A stretch of DNA of 64,000 nt, taken from the NCBI GenBank assembly GCA_037178975.1, contig JASJZH010000004.1, positions 5,580,001 to 5,644,000 on the forward strand. Reading direction: 5' to 3'. A program made the translations under genes and the position numbers. Source of the stretch: Oscheius tipulae (Eukaryota; Nematoda; Chromadorea; Rhabditida; Rhabditidae). The number at the start of each line of letters is the position of its first letter. The stretch's first letter is position 1. The notes beneath the pieces were generated by a model. The model worked only from the letters and a program-made list of their open reading frames with translations. It did not search any database and was not told the DNA's origin. Shown here piece after piece: positions 1-11,866 of this stretch.

Positions 1-351
1 TATATACAAACTGACCATTTTCTAGATGACTGACAACCTTTTGCTCTTCCTGCGGCTTCTGCAAATTTTCCGAGATAGCGTTTGCTGCCAGATTAGGTTT
101 CGAGATCAGCTCTAGCTGAAAAGGCATGTCGCTACTAAAAGAAATGAGCATACTTTGACATCGCCCTGTCTGGGATCTCCTTTGATTAGTAGCTTCCCGA
201 CATCTTCACCATCATGTGCCGACCAGATCTCGGAAAGATATCGGGGCACCTGAATGCTTGCTGTGAAGAGAAACTCGACATGTATCACCTTCAAAAGCCA
301 GACTCCTCTGGGTGCCATCATGCAGTCGACTTTGCGCAGATTTTCAGACAT
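1..351 (-). CDS. GTF2F2: TFIIF subunit beta (RAP30), N-terminal part
   Basis: The product is the small TFIIF subunit, which binds RNA polymerase II and helps initiation. Three exons are visible: 289-351, 154-249 and 115 down to the window edge. They are separated by 39- and 38-nt introns (250-288, 116-153) with GT/CAG ends. Spliced, the N-terminus reads GVWLLKVPRYLSEIW followed by a DVGKLLI segment, matching the RAP30 N-terminal dimerisation region (GVWLVKVPKYLSQQW...EVGKL). The C-terminal winged-helix domain lies off the left edge. The start is the ATG at 351; another gene starts at 601 on the opposite strand, so the two share a short divergent promoter. Family assignment rests on remembered RAP30 motifs. 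Confidence 0.85.
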
Positions 352-600
352 TTTGAAATCTTTGTTGGCTGCGGAGATCTAAAAAAGACATATAAAAAGA
401 CATTTAGGATGTTAACAACGAGTAAAAGGGGTCCGAGGAAAGTAAATTTCAGAAGGAAAAAAAATAGCCAGCAGATGTTCCGACGCAAAAAAAACGTTTG
501 AATTTTTTGTAACACTTCTTACGAAAATGTTCCGGTTTTTCTCAAGCATTTCCTCTTCCCGTCGCAACTTATTTATTTTCCAGGAAATTTCCGAAGAACA
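352..600. promoter_or_regulatory. Divergent intergenic promoter region
   Basis: About 250 bases separate the start codons of the minus-strand TFIIF beta gene and the plus-strand gene at 601. The stretch is A-rich in the middle. I see no clear TATA box and no conserved gene, so it is called only from position. Confidence 0.4.
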
Positions 601-1580
601 ATGAAGGGAGACACGCCGAAGCATATTACAGAACAAGGCGTAGAAGGATATCAAAGACTAATCGAGTCGTACAGGTATTTTCGATATCGATCCTCTAGAA
701 AACATTTTTAGGGACCACATTCGTTTCATGGAGCTGCAGTTTCACAATTACGCCAAGTTTCCGGAGGTTATTGTACGTTCTGCTACCTTTCAATCGACTG
801 ATCCAGCCAATTCCAGTTCGAGGACATGACACTTCGCGAAATTGTTCCCAAGGATGTCGCCAAACTCATCGAGGTGGAGAAGAGCGGCGTGCTCTTCTGG
901 GCAGAAAAAACCGGCAAGTTTACAGGTATTCCCAAAGACGAAACTGTGAGTCGCTCGAGTTGTCTTGTACTATCCACTAGGTTCAGGTAATCATTACACA
1001 GCAATACTACGTTCGCAAAGTTAGCCTGGATCATTTCTACGTGGCTTCGCAGCATCCTGAACATGTAATTCCGTGCTAACAATGAGTTCCATCAGTACTT
1101 TTTAGGCTCGTCGACGTGACTTTGTGATGATTAACCATGTCTATGTTCCAAAAGGAAAAACTGGCTTCGAGCTCCCACTGGACGATCAGCATCAACGGAA
1201 GATCAAACACGCGTCAGAAAAGTTTGCTTCTGATATCAACAGGAGTTTCAGAATCTTCAAAGACACGTTCACTCGGTTCTGGGACAATGTCATCGACAAA
1301 TTCATATCAATCGACGTCAAACACGCCGATGTCATCTTTCTTCACCTGCTTCTTCTCTGGAATCCGCAGAGTAGGCTGTCCTTCTTTTCCGAAAACAAAG
1401 CAGCTTCCAGATTCCGGAAATGTCACCAGGAGCACCATGGAGCAGATCAAGGAAAGACGTGAATGGGCCAAACACATTGCGAAGGAATACTTCGCTAAAC
1501 ACGACGTCTCGGATCCTGATGAGCGTATTGCCAAGCTCGAGCTTCTCGCCGTGGAAATTGATGTGAATCTATCATGCTAG
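601..1580 (+). CDS. Unrecognised 258-aa protein, six exons
   Basis: Exons 601-674, 712-772, 817-945, 987-1064, 1106-1370 and 1411-1580 join in frame through introns of 37-44 nt. Early sequence includes RFMELQFHNYAKFPEVI and FEDMTLREIVPKDVAKLIEV. The C-terminal part (MEQIKERREWAKHIAKEYF, then DERIAKLELLAVEID) is charged and helical. I do not recognise the family and see no signal peptide or membrane segment. The last junction is a choice: the 1371-1410 intron restores frame and looks like its neighbours, but a different acceptor at 1403 also keeps frame. An AATAAA at 1590 follows the stop. That this is a real gene is well supported; the function is unknown. Confidence 0.7.
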
Positions 1581-1599
1581 TTGTTACAATAAACCCAAA

Positions 1600-2400
1600 T
1601 TTAGAAGATCTCCTCGCTACATATCGAAGACGTCCATATTGCTTCCCTTTTCGAAATTTGTGATCTCAACTGCTCCGATGCAGATTTCGAATCCGGCAAG
1701 GTTAGCCGGAACGAGAACGTCGTGCTGCTTTCCTACTCTTCTTTAATGTCATAGTATTACAATACCCAAGTTGTTCAGAGATACTTTCAGTTTGATTGTC
1801 ATTTTAGTCGTCCCCCTTTCAAATTTGCTGTTAAACAAATGAAGTTTTAACCGTTTCTTCTCTTTGCGAGTATATGCTGTGTAGTCTCAGCAAACCTATC
1901 TGTTTTTAAAATTTTGTTAGCTGAAAGCCGGTAGCAGTGGTCGGAGAAGACATTCTCATTTCCCGAAAAATTTCTTTCTAGTAAAAACTACTCCGTTACT
2001 TTATCCAAAAAAATTTCTTGATGAGACTGGCGGGTACGATTTTGGTCCCGCAGTTTCAAACGACATTTCAAATTTCTTAATTCTCTCTTACGGGTGTTCC
2101 CAATTTACTTCTTCTGAAGATAATTTTTCCAGCATTGTCGTCATAATCGAATGCTAAGAGACAAGCGCAACGTTTTATTGCAGAAATACATTGTTTATGA
2201 CGAGAAATCACCTATAAAACTTTGAATTGGCGCTGTATTCCGGGACCCAAAAATCGGAACGGGCAGAAACGTAGTCCGCCGAATATCGGACCGGACCGGC
2301 CTTCCCCGATCCGCGCGCACATTTACAGTTTCTGGAAGCGTGACCGTCATCTTCGAGAACACTTTTACTTTTTTCTCATTTTTTATGCCTTTCTTTTTCA
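1600..2400. other. Intergenic stretch, no gene seen
   Basis: About 800 bases between the poly(A) signal of the preceding gene and the next start. The sequence is moderately AT-rich. No conserved reading frame or structured repeat was recognised. The acceptor at 2401 just before the next start suggests that a 5' UTR exon lies somewhere here. Confidence 0.4.
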
Positions 2401-2402
2401 GA

Positions 2403-4116
2403 ATGCTCTATCAAAACAAGTACTTTCAGATGGCGGAATCAGTGGCCTCATCATTGTCCTATCTCGATCTAGATGATCCATTCAACACTACCGTTATTCC
2501 CCAAATTCCGAGACCGTTGTCGAGTAGAACGGAGGGGTACGCTATGCTCCGAGTCTTCTATTTACGAACAAGTTCAGGCTATTTGACGCTTCTCAAAATC
2601 TTGATTTGCTAGGAGGTTTTCCTTCATTCGGAAATACTTTGATCGGGTACGTCCATTATATTATATCCTAATCAAGTTCGTCTCCAGTGACAACGGATGC
2701 TTTGACGTTCCTCCGGAGCGTTATCCTTGTAGACCGAAAGTCGGCGATGCTCCGTACGAAAGGATGGGTTTTTCGGGACTCCGTGCGCCCTACATGACAT
2801 CTGCTCAAGTTGATCTACCTAATAAGCTGTTCGAACGAACGGAGCAGCTGCTCTCATCAGATGTGACAGACGTGAGCTCCGTTTCCCTATGATTTTCAGA
2901 AAAAACATATTTGAGGACGTTAGTGTATCAGACGAAAAGTTGAAATCGTTGGTGATGATGGCTGCTCGGCTTCTCTGCGAGCACGACAATTTGCTTAACA
3001 GCAGGAAGAAACTCATTGAGTCAGTTTGTTTACTGACAAAATAGCATAAGGATCAGGTCCATGGAGCAAATGCAGCAGAGTGAACGCGATGCTGCGATTC
3101 AACTTATTTCCGAACTCAACGTAGATCTCGTGGACGAGGAATCGCGTAAACTAATTCTAGAGCTGTCCTATGCGCTCAAGCTGGACATCCCGTCGGTCGT
3201 GAACGGCAAAAATGGTTTCAAACCGGTCGCTGTCATCCCACCGTCTGTGTAGGAATATTTTTGCTGCTCAATATATCCTGAATCGTTCAGGAACGACGAC
3301 AATTGTGTCCCGAATCCGGGTCGCTTCTCACCATCTTTGTTCACCGTTCCGCCTCCCGATTCTTCCCGTCCTCCTCCCGGATTCGGCTTCGAGCAATCGG
3401 TCCCGAATCTGGACATCACTCGTCAAATGAACACAACTGTTCGTCTTTCTTTTACTTTGTCGGCCAATTCCATTTCCAGCCTTCGGACAGACAGTCTCCG
3501 ATGCTGGCGGGACATCCAGCGGCTCCTCACGGGCCCCACCCGAACTCGGCTCCAAATCACAGCTTTAATCCGCCTTTCCCTTCTATGCTGGAGCATCCAC
3601 CTGTTATGAAGTAGGCTTCTATTTTGAATAACACTTATTCTAAAGCACATCGGTTTCCGTCTGTCTGTCCGTACGCACCGCGGTGCCTGGGTAAACACCC
3701 GCCATAGCTCATTGGACAGCGCGTTGGTCTGGGAATATGCCAATCTGGGTTCAATTCCCGCCGATATTTTTCGGATTCCTGAAAAAGCCATTAAAGATAG
3801 CTGGCTCATAACGAAAGGTTCTTTCAGTTCTGGAACCATGTTCAACCAGATGCCTCCTCAGCAGTTCTATAACGGTCCGCCTAACGGCCATCACTTCATG
3901 CTTCCTGGACGTTCACGCCAGCCTCCGCCGCCCATGATGATGCAAGCTGGAATGCCGAAAGTTCATCTGGGACCAGTTACGCCGGTCTTCAGTCATACTG
4001 GCTATCGTGAGTTGTTGTCCATTTCCATCAAGCTTTGCAAAACAATAGGTCGTCGCTATTCTCACGGAGCTGATCGTCGCGGCAGAGGCAGGAGTGGAAA
4101 CCCAATGAAGAAGTGA
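2403..4116 (+). CDS. Unrecognised Pro-rich protein with helical core and RG tail
   Basis: Nine exons are inferred: 2403-2571, 2613-2646, 2688-2871, 2900-3019, 3057-3248, 3291-3438, 3480-3610, 3828-4006 and 4049-4116. The start directly follows a CTTTTTCAG acceptor. The middle is a charged helical region (SLVMMAARLLCEHDNLLNSR, then EQMQQSERDAAIQLISELN). It is followed by a long Pro/His/Met-rich low-complexity part with PPPGFGF and a basic tail ending RRGRGRSG. This layout (helical domain plus Pro-rich and RG segments) is seen in RNA-binding and mRNP proteins, but I cannot assign a family. Frame is broken by one base at the 2871/2900 junction because exon 4 starts with six A; five would fit. 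The 217-nt intron 3611-3827 holds a tRNA-like sequence. Confidence 0.65.
3701..3765 (+). repeat. tRNA-like (pol III promoter-like) sequence in an intron
   Basis: TAGCTCATTGG at 3705-3715 fits an A box, and GGTTCAATTCC at 3748-3758 fits a B box at tRNA-like spacing. The flanks do not pair as an acceptor stem and the anticodon loop would be too long, so this is more likely a tRNA-derived SINE head or tRNA pseudogene than a working tRNA gene. Confidence 0.45.
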
Positions 4117-4536
4117 TTCTCGGCATCATCCGAAAATACCTCTCTACACCTGTTTTATCTTAATATGCGGCTTCCATTATAAAACATTGTATTACCACCT
4201 GCAATCCGACCATCTTTCCGTTTATCCAAATGTGTCACCAAAAACCTCTGAAATATACTCTACCCTTTTTGTTATCTCCTATTGTGCCTCTTCCCCCATT
4301 TATCCAGTTTTGATTTTGATGCTATGTTATTCTTCTTCGTCCGTTTTCTCATCCCTGCGTTCAGTTATATTGTACCCTTTTCGATGCAGTACTTCCTTGG
4401 TGCCTATGTCTTTTCTCTCTCGTGCTGTCCTCCGGGACTGATTTCAATGTTGCCGATAAAGTTCCTTTTGTCTAAAACCTAATTTATGACTAGAATTTAT
4501 TCGGTTAAACGTGGGGTAAGTTATACAAGGAAAAAT

Positions 4537-5985
4537 TTACAAGTTTTCTTGATAGACCCAGGCAATATTAAGCTGGGTGAAGACGGATTTGGCCAGGAGC
4601 TCGTTGTCTGTGCCGACCTGTTTGTCCGGATGGACCACGAGACACGCCTTTTTATACCATTTTTTCACCTAAATTAGCCACTTATGAAAAAAAGCTGTAA
4701 CAAACCTGAGATGACTCTAAGAGTTCACTTATCGACGGCCGAGTCCAGCGATCAGATCCGTCCCACAAGATTTCATGCAGAGAGCACAGTAGTGCTCGAA
4801 TATTCGTCTCCTTCCCTTTGCTCCACTGTCCGAGTTTCTGTTGAAAAGGGTCCGTCGAAGCAGTTGATATTTTCATGCTTTCCAGCGTCTGAGGAATGGA
4901 GGTAGATGGTGACATGCCCTTAAATTATTGGTAGGAAATGAACGAAAGAGGGAGCTTACATGTCTAGCTAACAAGTCGTCAAAAGCGGTCAAAGACATCT
5001 TTTTCGTAACATCAGAAATGGAGGGAGTATTGTTTAGACGAACTTCTTCTCGAATAGTCTCGTACGTCTTGATGCTCGTTACTTCATCATGGGATTTCAG
5101 GAAATCAGCAAGAGGATCATTTGAAGAGTCATACAGGGGACTCGGTTCAAAAACCTCCGTCAGAAAGTCAATTTGTGCCGAAAGTACTGGGGTAACCGGC
5201 GCTTCTTCTGCAGTGCTGACGTCATCAAAACTCAGCAGAAGATCCTCGACGTCGGTGTGATTGGAGACGGAACGAGTTGCCTGACCGAGAATGAGGGTTT
5301 CTTTTTGAGCGATGAGCTTGTCCAGCTGAAAAAGTGGTTTCGGACAGTCTCAAGTACAGTAACTATCTCTTAAATTTCTTAAATAAATAAGGAGCTGTCG
5401 TCTCCGTCCGTCTGTCCGAAGCCTTTTGCGTTTGCACGAGAATGCGTACGCAGCGCTCAAAATTCCATTGTTTGTGAATTTTCTCGGTTATCGTGACTTT
5501 TTGGGGTTTTTGATGTTTGCGAACGAAAGAGGATGTGCAATTTGCTACAGCATAACGAGAAAAATTAGGAAAACATGGGAAAATCTTGAGAAAAAGGTGC
5601 ACAAGGTGCGAAGCTGAAAAAACAGGTACGCAGCAATAGCTGAGAGTAAAACAGCCAATCAGCTGAAAGGTGAGTCTGTCTACTATGTAAAAGCCTCATT
5701 CAAGTTTCTGACAAATCCTTTCGATTGCATTCAGTTTTGACACTTCGACACTCCTAACTTTATCCAGTAACGTCGTCAGACGGCTGGTTCGTGAATGGTA
5801 AAACGAACCTGTATAATGTTGACAGTCGTGTCTGGCTCTAAATGCTTTGGATGTGACGGCTGGTTAGATTGAGCTAGCTGATCCTTGGAGAAATCTATGT
5901 CCACGAGGTCTAGAAAGCCATAATACAGCGACATCGTTGGCAGAGCAGTCGTTCTGGGCCCCGCGAAACTATTATAAGTGGTTTT
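4537..5985 (-). CDS. Auxilin-like J-domain protein (short form)
   Basis: Auxilin recruits Hsc70 to clathrin-coated vesicles through a C-terminal J domain to drive uncoating. Exons run 5809-5985, 4960-5325, 4706-4918 and 4537-4668 in consistent phase. The C-terminus has WSKGKETNIRALLCSLHEIL, then ELLESSQVKKWYKKACLVVH followed by PDKQ. This is the auxilin/GAK J domain with its HPDK motif, and it ends LNIAWVYQENL. Upstream sequence is acidic and disordered with DPLADFL and DLL-type motifs, as expected for clathrin/adaptor binding. The first supported ATG is at 5934, giving about 278 aa. No tensin-like or kinase domain is visible, unlike vertebrate auxilin and GAK. A further 5' exon may exist before 6050. 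Divergent to glycogen phosphorylase. Confidence 0.8.
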
Positions 5986-6049
5986 CTGCAAGGAATGAAT
6001 GTAGGAAACGATGCGGATCGGTCAATCTTTAAATTTCTACGGCAAGCAA

Positions 6050-6264
6050 CCAGTATATAAAACTGAAACTAGTCCGGAAATAAATTTCTCTCGTTCAAAT
6101 TGCCCACTAAAAGTCGTTTTACAGTAGGTTTCAGCTTCGGGCGGGAAATTCTCTCCACGAATTCTCCTGTGACCGGTTGGCTTTTTTGCGCTGATGATCA
6201 CATTTCTTTACATTGCTTTCGGTAAACGCTCAACCTCCCTCTAAATATTCGTTTTTCAGTTTCC
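6050..6264 (+). promoter_or_regulatory. Glycogen phosphorylase promoter and 5' UTR intron
   Basis: TATATAAAA at 6053 is a good TATA box for the plus-strand gene. A 5' UTR intron probably ends at the TTTTTCAG just before TTTCC-ATG at 6265. The minus-strand auxilin gene starts on the other side, so the region may serve both. Confidence 0.5.
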
Positions 6265-9210
6265 ATGATGGGCCGTATCTTCTCTCTTCACAAGAAGTCC
6301 GATTCCAAGGCTATCGAGAGCAAGAAGATAGAGGAGAAGCCTGCCAAGGAGGACGGGAAAGTGGATAGAAAGCTGTCAGTCCGTCACATTGCCCCGCTCA
6401 ACAACGTGAACGCTCTCATCACGGGCCTCAACACTCATCTTCATTTCGATGTTATCAAGGTAATTTTCTTGTTTATTATCGGCTAATTGACGAGAATTCA
6501 GGACAGAAATGTTGCCAACAAACATGACTTCTATCACGCATTGAGTCATGCTGTTCGTGATCATCTCGTCAGCCGCTGGATCCGTACTCAACAGCACTAC
6601 TACGACACTGACCCCAAGCGCGTCTACTACCTTTCACTGGAATTCTACATGGGTCGTACGCTCAGCAACACGATGATCAACCTGGGACTCCAGTCCACTG
6701 TTGACGAAGCCCTGTATCAGGTACTGATTGTTTGAAGACCTGAACCAGTGTATTTTCAGCTCGGTCTCGATATGGAAGAAGTCCAGGAGGAGGAAGAAGA
6801 CGCCGGGCTGGGCAATGGAGGTCTCGGTCGTTTGGCTGCCTGCTTTCTCGACTCGATGGCAACGCTCGGGATTCCCGCCTATGGCTACGGTCTTCGCTAC
6901 GAATACGGAATCTTTAATCAGCTGATCAAGAACGGCTATCAGGTCGAGGAGGCTGACGACTGGCTCCGCTTCGGCAATCCGTGGGAGAAGGCTCGTCCCG
7001 AGTACATGATCCCGGTCAACTTCTATGGCGAGGTTGTTACCGATGAGAATGGAAAGGTGGGTGACTGCCTCATGTTGTACTGAATGACAAGTTTCAGAAG
7101 AATTGGGTCGATACGCAGGTCGTCTGCGCTATGCCCTACGACACACCAATTCCAGGTTACAAAAACAACATTGTGAACACGCTCAGACTGTGGAGCGCCA
7201 AGGCCGAAAACTCCTTCCATCTGAAGTTCTTCGACACCGGAGATTACATCCAGGCCATCATGGACCGTAATACTGCTGAGGATATTACGCGTGTTCTCTA
7301 TCCCAACGATAATGTTCGTTTACTGTGCTGTTTTGTTTCTATTGCCTCATTTCAGATGCAAGTTGGTAAAGAGCTGCGCCTGAAGCAGCAGTACTTCCTG
7401 GTGGCTGCAACGCTCCAGGATATCATTCGTCGCTACAAGAAGGACAAGTATCTGCCGAACGAATCCTACAGGACGAGCTTCGATGAGTTCCCGGAGAAGG
7501 TTGCCATCCAGCTCAACGACACCCATCCGAGCATCGGAATCCCAGAGCTGATGAGACTGCTCGTCGACATCGAAGGTCTTTCCTGGGACCAGGCTATGGA
7601 GATCTGTCAGAAGACTTTCGCCTATACCAACCACACTCTTCTACCCGAGGCTCTTGAACGTTGGCCGGTGAAGATGCTTGAATCGATGCTGCCTCGCCAT
7701 CTGGAAATAATCTACGAGATCAACCGCCGTTTCCTGGAAGACGTCGTCAAGAGATGGCCTGGTGATGCTGACCGAGTCCGTAGGATGTCGATCGTCGAGG
7801 AAGCTGACGGTCACGGTGAAAAGAGGATCAACATGGCCCATCTGGCCATTGTCTGCTCGCACGCGGTCAATGGTGTTGCTGAATTGCACAGCAATCTTTT
7901 GAAGGATACCACATTCAAAGATTTCGACGAGATGTTCGAGGACAGATTCTGCAACAAGACCAACGGCATCACTCCCAGAAGATGGCTCCTCCTATCCAAT
8001 CCTTCACTGGCCGAGGAAATAACTCTGGTAATTTCTTTGAGTTTGCTCTAGTAACACTCCTGGGTTAGAAAATCGGTGACGAATGGATCAAGGACCTCGA
8101 CCAGTTGAATAAGCTGAGAGATCTTGTGGATGATGAGGCCTTCTTGGAAAAGATCCGTCGTGTGAAAAGTGAGAACAAGCAGAAGTTGGCCAACTACATC
8201 GAATCTCATCACGGAATCACTCTCAACGTCGACTCCATCTTCGACATTCACGTCAGTTCTTCATCCCGTTCTCCCAACTGATTGAGTTTCAGGTCAAGCG
8301 AATCCACGAGTACAAGCGCCAGTTGCTTAATGCTCTGCACATCATCGCCCTCTACAATCGAATCAAGCACAACCCGGAAGCCGATTTCGTTCCAAGAACC
8401 TTTATCTTCGGTGGCAAGGCAGCTCCCGGCTATCAGATGGCCAAGAAGATCATTAAACTGATTACGTCGATTGGCGAAGTTGTGAACAACGACGTCATCA
8501 TTGGCGATAAGCTCAAGGTATAACCGTACTCTCCAGGAGAATAGCACGAAACTTCAGGTCGTCTTCCTGCCAAACTATCGTGTCTCGATGGCCGAGAAGG
8601 TCATTCCTGCTGCCGACGTCTCCGAGCAGATTTCCACTGCCGGTACTGAAGCCTCCGGAACGGGAAATATGAAATTCATGCTGAACGGAGCTCTCACGAT
8701 CGGCACTCTGGATGGAGCAAATGTCGAGATGGCTCACGAAATGGACAACGAGAACATTTTCATTTTCGGCATGACCGTAGAGGAAGTTCACCAGCTGCAT
8801 GCTGCTCCCTACCGCTCGGCAGATTTTATCAGCAAGAGCCCCATCCTCCGTGAAATCATCGACCAGCTACAGCAGGGATTGTTCTCTTCCGAGGATCCAT
8901 CTATCATTCGTGACATTGTCGACGACCTTATCCACGCGGATCGCTTCATGATCTGCGCCGACTTCGATGCCTATGTCGAATGCCAGGATAAGGTCAATTA
9001 ACTCCAGTTCTGAATCTATTCAGTTTCCAGGTTGCCAGCGCCTACCTTGACCAAAACAACTGGACCAGGATGTCTCTGATGAATATCGCCAGCTCTGGAA
9101 AATTCAGCTCCGACCGTACGATTGCCGAATACGCTCATCAGATCTGGGGCATCGAAAAGTTCCAGTACTCGCTACCCGAGCCTACCGAGCCCAAGCTGAC
9201 CTCCCAGTGA
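6265..9210 (+). CDS. Glycogen phosphorylase
   Basis: The enzyme cleaves terminal alpha-1,4 glucose from glycogen with phosphate to give glucose 1-phosphate, using pyridoxal phosphate in the cytosol. Nine exons (6265-6459, 6502-6720, 6760-7056, 7098-7313, 7356-8027, 8069-8251, 8293-8517, 8558-8992, 9031-9210) join in frame to 873 aa, a little over the usual 840. The N-terminal [11 protein letters not shown] matches the regulatory phosphoserine site (RKQISVRGL). [41 protein letters not shown] and the PLP-lysine segment [20 protein letters not shown] are all present. The N-terminus carries a lysine-rich extension of about 30 residues before the phospho-site. A TATA box lies near 6053. All catalytic landmarks look intact. 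Confidence 0.97.
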
Positions 9211-9579
9211 TCTACTACTGTATATACATTTGTGATCTTTCACCTTTACATGTTTTAATTTTACAAAATTCTTCAATACACTTTCAGTCTCAACACTTCA
9301 TTGTGTTTTGGTTTTTTTTACAGACGAATTCCTGAAGCTACGACTTTTGAACCGTTGATTTGCCGCCGAAATATTTCGTGACAGAAACCTACAGTATCTT
9401 TTCGTATTATTTCAAATTTTTGGAGGAAATAGAACTCTTTTATTTGCTACCACGACATATTTTTCATTTTCAGATTTATGAAGGATGTTATGTCGACCTT
9501 TTTGCTATTTTTGTGCGTATTTTTCTTGGCTCACTACCACTTCTCTGGAGAGATTCATCATTTTGTTTTCCAGCTCGAA

Positions 9580-11469
9580 ATGAATTTTGGCGAGCCTACC
9601 CGCATTGCCAGTTGCTTTGCAGTAAGCAACAAGCTCTTGAGTGGAGACGTTCCGGCTGACAGCAAATTCTGCCACCAGACTATTGAGGGTGCGGAGCAGG
9701 CACGACTGAAAGATGAGCGATTTGACAGTTAGTTAGTTCTCGTTCCCTCAATACACCAAACGATTTTTTAGAGCTGAAGCCGATCGATAGGAATCTGTAC
9801 GACGAGGCAAAGTTCGAAAACTATACTCCGGAACAGCTGGAAGAGATCTACAAAAAACTGGACAAGCTGAAGGTCTACCCGCACAACGAGGGCAGCAATG
9901 TTACCATTCGTCCGCCTTTCCTCGCTTTCAAGGAGGCGTTCGAAGACAATTGTGATCTTTGTTCCAGTCATCAAGTATCTCGTCTTTTAGCATATATTCT
10001 GGCCGAAATTGAGAAGAATGGATTCAAGAGCCCCTCCTCTGTTCAGTCTCAGATGTGGCCTACCCTTCTGGATGGCCGAGACTGCGTCGGTGTCTCTCAG
10101 ACTGGATCTGGTAAGACGCTCGCTTTCCTTCTGCCAGCATTCCTCCATATTGATGCACAGTACAAGTGAGGTATTCCTTTCCTTCCTTGGGATCACGGCC
10201 TTGTGCAGGAAGTACGCTCCTCACGAGACGAAACCCGTACCATCGGTTCTCGTTCTGACGCCCACCCGTGAACTGGCCCAGCAGATCGAGCGCGAGGTGG
10301 AGAAGTATTCGTACAATGGATACAAGAGCGTCTGCGTCTATGGAGGAGGCAGTCGTAACGACCAGATTGCCAGATGCAAGGAAGGGGTCGAGATCAGTGA
10401 GTCTTATGAGAACAACAATCCCTTTTCAGTCATTGCCACTCCTGGCCGTCTGGCAGACCTGTCGGCTATTGGAGTCATCAAATTGGCCTCGGTCACCTAC
10501 GTCGTTCTGGACGAGGCTGACCGGATGCTGGACATGGGCTTTGAGCCCTCCATCAAACGTATCATGTTCGAAATCCGGCCTGACCGTCTGGTGGCTCTGA
10601 CCAGTGCCACATGGCCTGAGCAGGTCAGAAACTTGGCCATGAAATACACCAAGGATGCTGTCATGGTCGTGGTCGGATCGCTGGATCTCACGGTAAGCTG
10701 TTCTTCTTACCAAGGAGCCTGAGCAAATTTCAGGCTTGCGCCAGTGTCAAGCAGTACATCGAGTTTCTCGAGGAGGGCGAAAAACTCAACAGAATCTGCG
10801 AGATCGTCAACTTCCTGAATGAAAAACACGGCAGCAAGTACAAGATGATAGTCTTCGTCAAGTCCAAGATTCTGGCCGACCATCTCTCCTCCGACTTTTG
10901 CCTCAAGGGCATCAATTCGCAGGGTCTTCATGGAGGACGCTCCCAGACCGACCGCGAGAACTCGCTCGCCGCTCTCCGTTCCGGCCAAGTACAGATTCTC
11001 ATCGCTACGGATCTGGCCAGCAGAGGAATTGACGTTCCGGACATCACACATGTATGCAGTTAGTTTCTCTGTTCAGTTTTTGTATTATGACCCTCTTCCA
11101 GATTACGATTTCCCCGGAGACATCGAAGAATACGTTCATCGCGTCGGAAGAACTGGTCGGGCTGGGTACGTTCCGCTCATCTGGTTATCTGAACTCTGAA
11201 TTTTCATTCGAAACGGCGAAGCGATGTCCTTCATGACCTATTCTGATCGCAGCCAGGCCAAGGCTCTGATTGACATTTTGAAGAAGAGTAAACAGGTACA
11301 TCTTGTATCTATTATTCTTCTTCATTTAATCCTTCTTCTCTAAAAGGAAATTCCGTCGCAGCTGCATCGTCTTGCTCAAAAACATTTTGAAAACGTGGAG
11401 AAGTATGGCGAGAGACCCAAGCGCTCGTTCAGAAGAAAGAACGACAATAATTTTCAGTCCTCCTACTAA
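9580..11469 (+). CDS. DEAD-box RNA helicase, DDX43-like
   Basis: An ATP-dependent RNA helicase. Nine exons (9580-9727, 9772-9951, 9991-10165, 10209-10396, 10430-10692, 10734-11058, 11102-11165, 11208-11295, 11347-11469) give 517 aa. Motifs in order: SQTGSGKT, PTRELAQQ, CVYGGG, TPGRL, DEADRMLDMGFEP, SATWP, ATDLASRGIDV, HRVGRTGRAG. The segments KYSYNGYKSVCVYGGG and VGSLDLTACASVKQY resemble DDX43/DDX53 rather than the DDX5 group. The N-terminal KH domain of DDX43 is not visible. The start follows a TTTTCCAG acceptor, so an upstream exon is possible. The exon 7/8 junction needs a non-AG acceptor (ends CAT at 11207); every other junction is canonical and in phase. The last exon ends in a basic tail. 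Confidence 0.92.
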
Positions 11470-11866
11470 AAAGTATTGTAACTTAATTGCTTTACTCTAA
11501 CCGTCTAATAAATGTTTTTCTTTGCATTCCTTACCTCTTATTTCGAACCTGTTTTTTTCTCACCAAATGGCTACCTCCAGTCGATAGCAATATGAATTGA
11601 GGAACGAAGATGTGGCATGAAATAAAGTTTGTTTTAGCCTCGCGTTATTCATGAAAGTTATGTAGAATTTACAGAAAAGTATGATAGAACCTTGTACTAA
11701 AGCATTGTTCCTTGCTGCATTTGAAAGGCGATCGGTGTGTTGCCGCCCTACTGATTTTCAAACATGCATATCGCTCCACTTGTTGGATTTTGTCGACCTA
11801 TTTGTTATCATTTGCTTTCTTCTTCTTACTCTCTGCTTTCAGCCGATAATTGTTCATTTTAAGAAG

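Noticed and set aside
3701-3765. A functional tRNA gene
   Set aside because: The A and B boxes fit, but the ends do not form an acceptor stem and the anticodon loop is too long.
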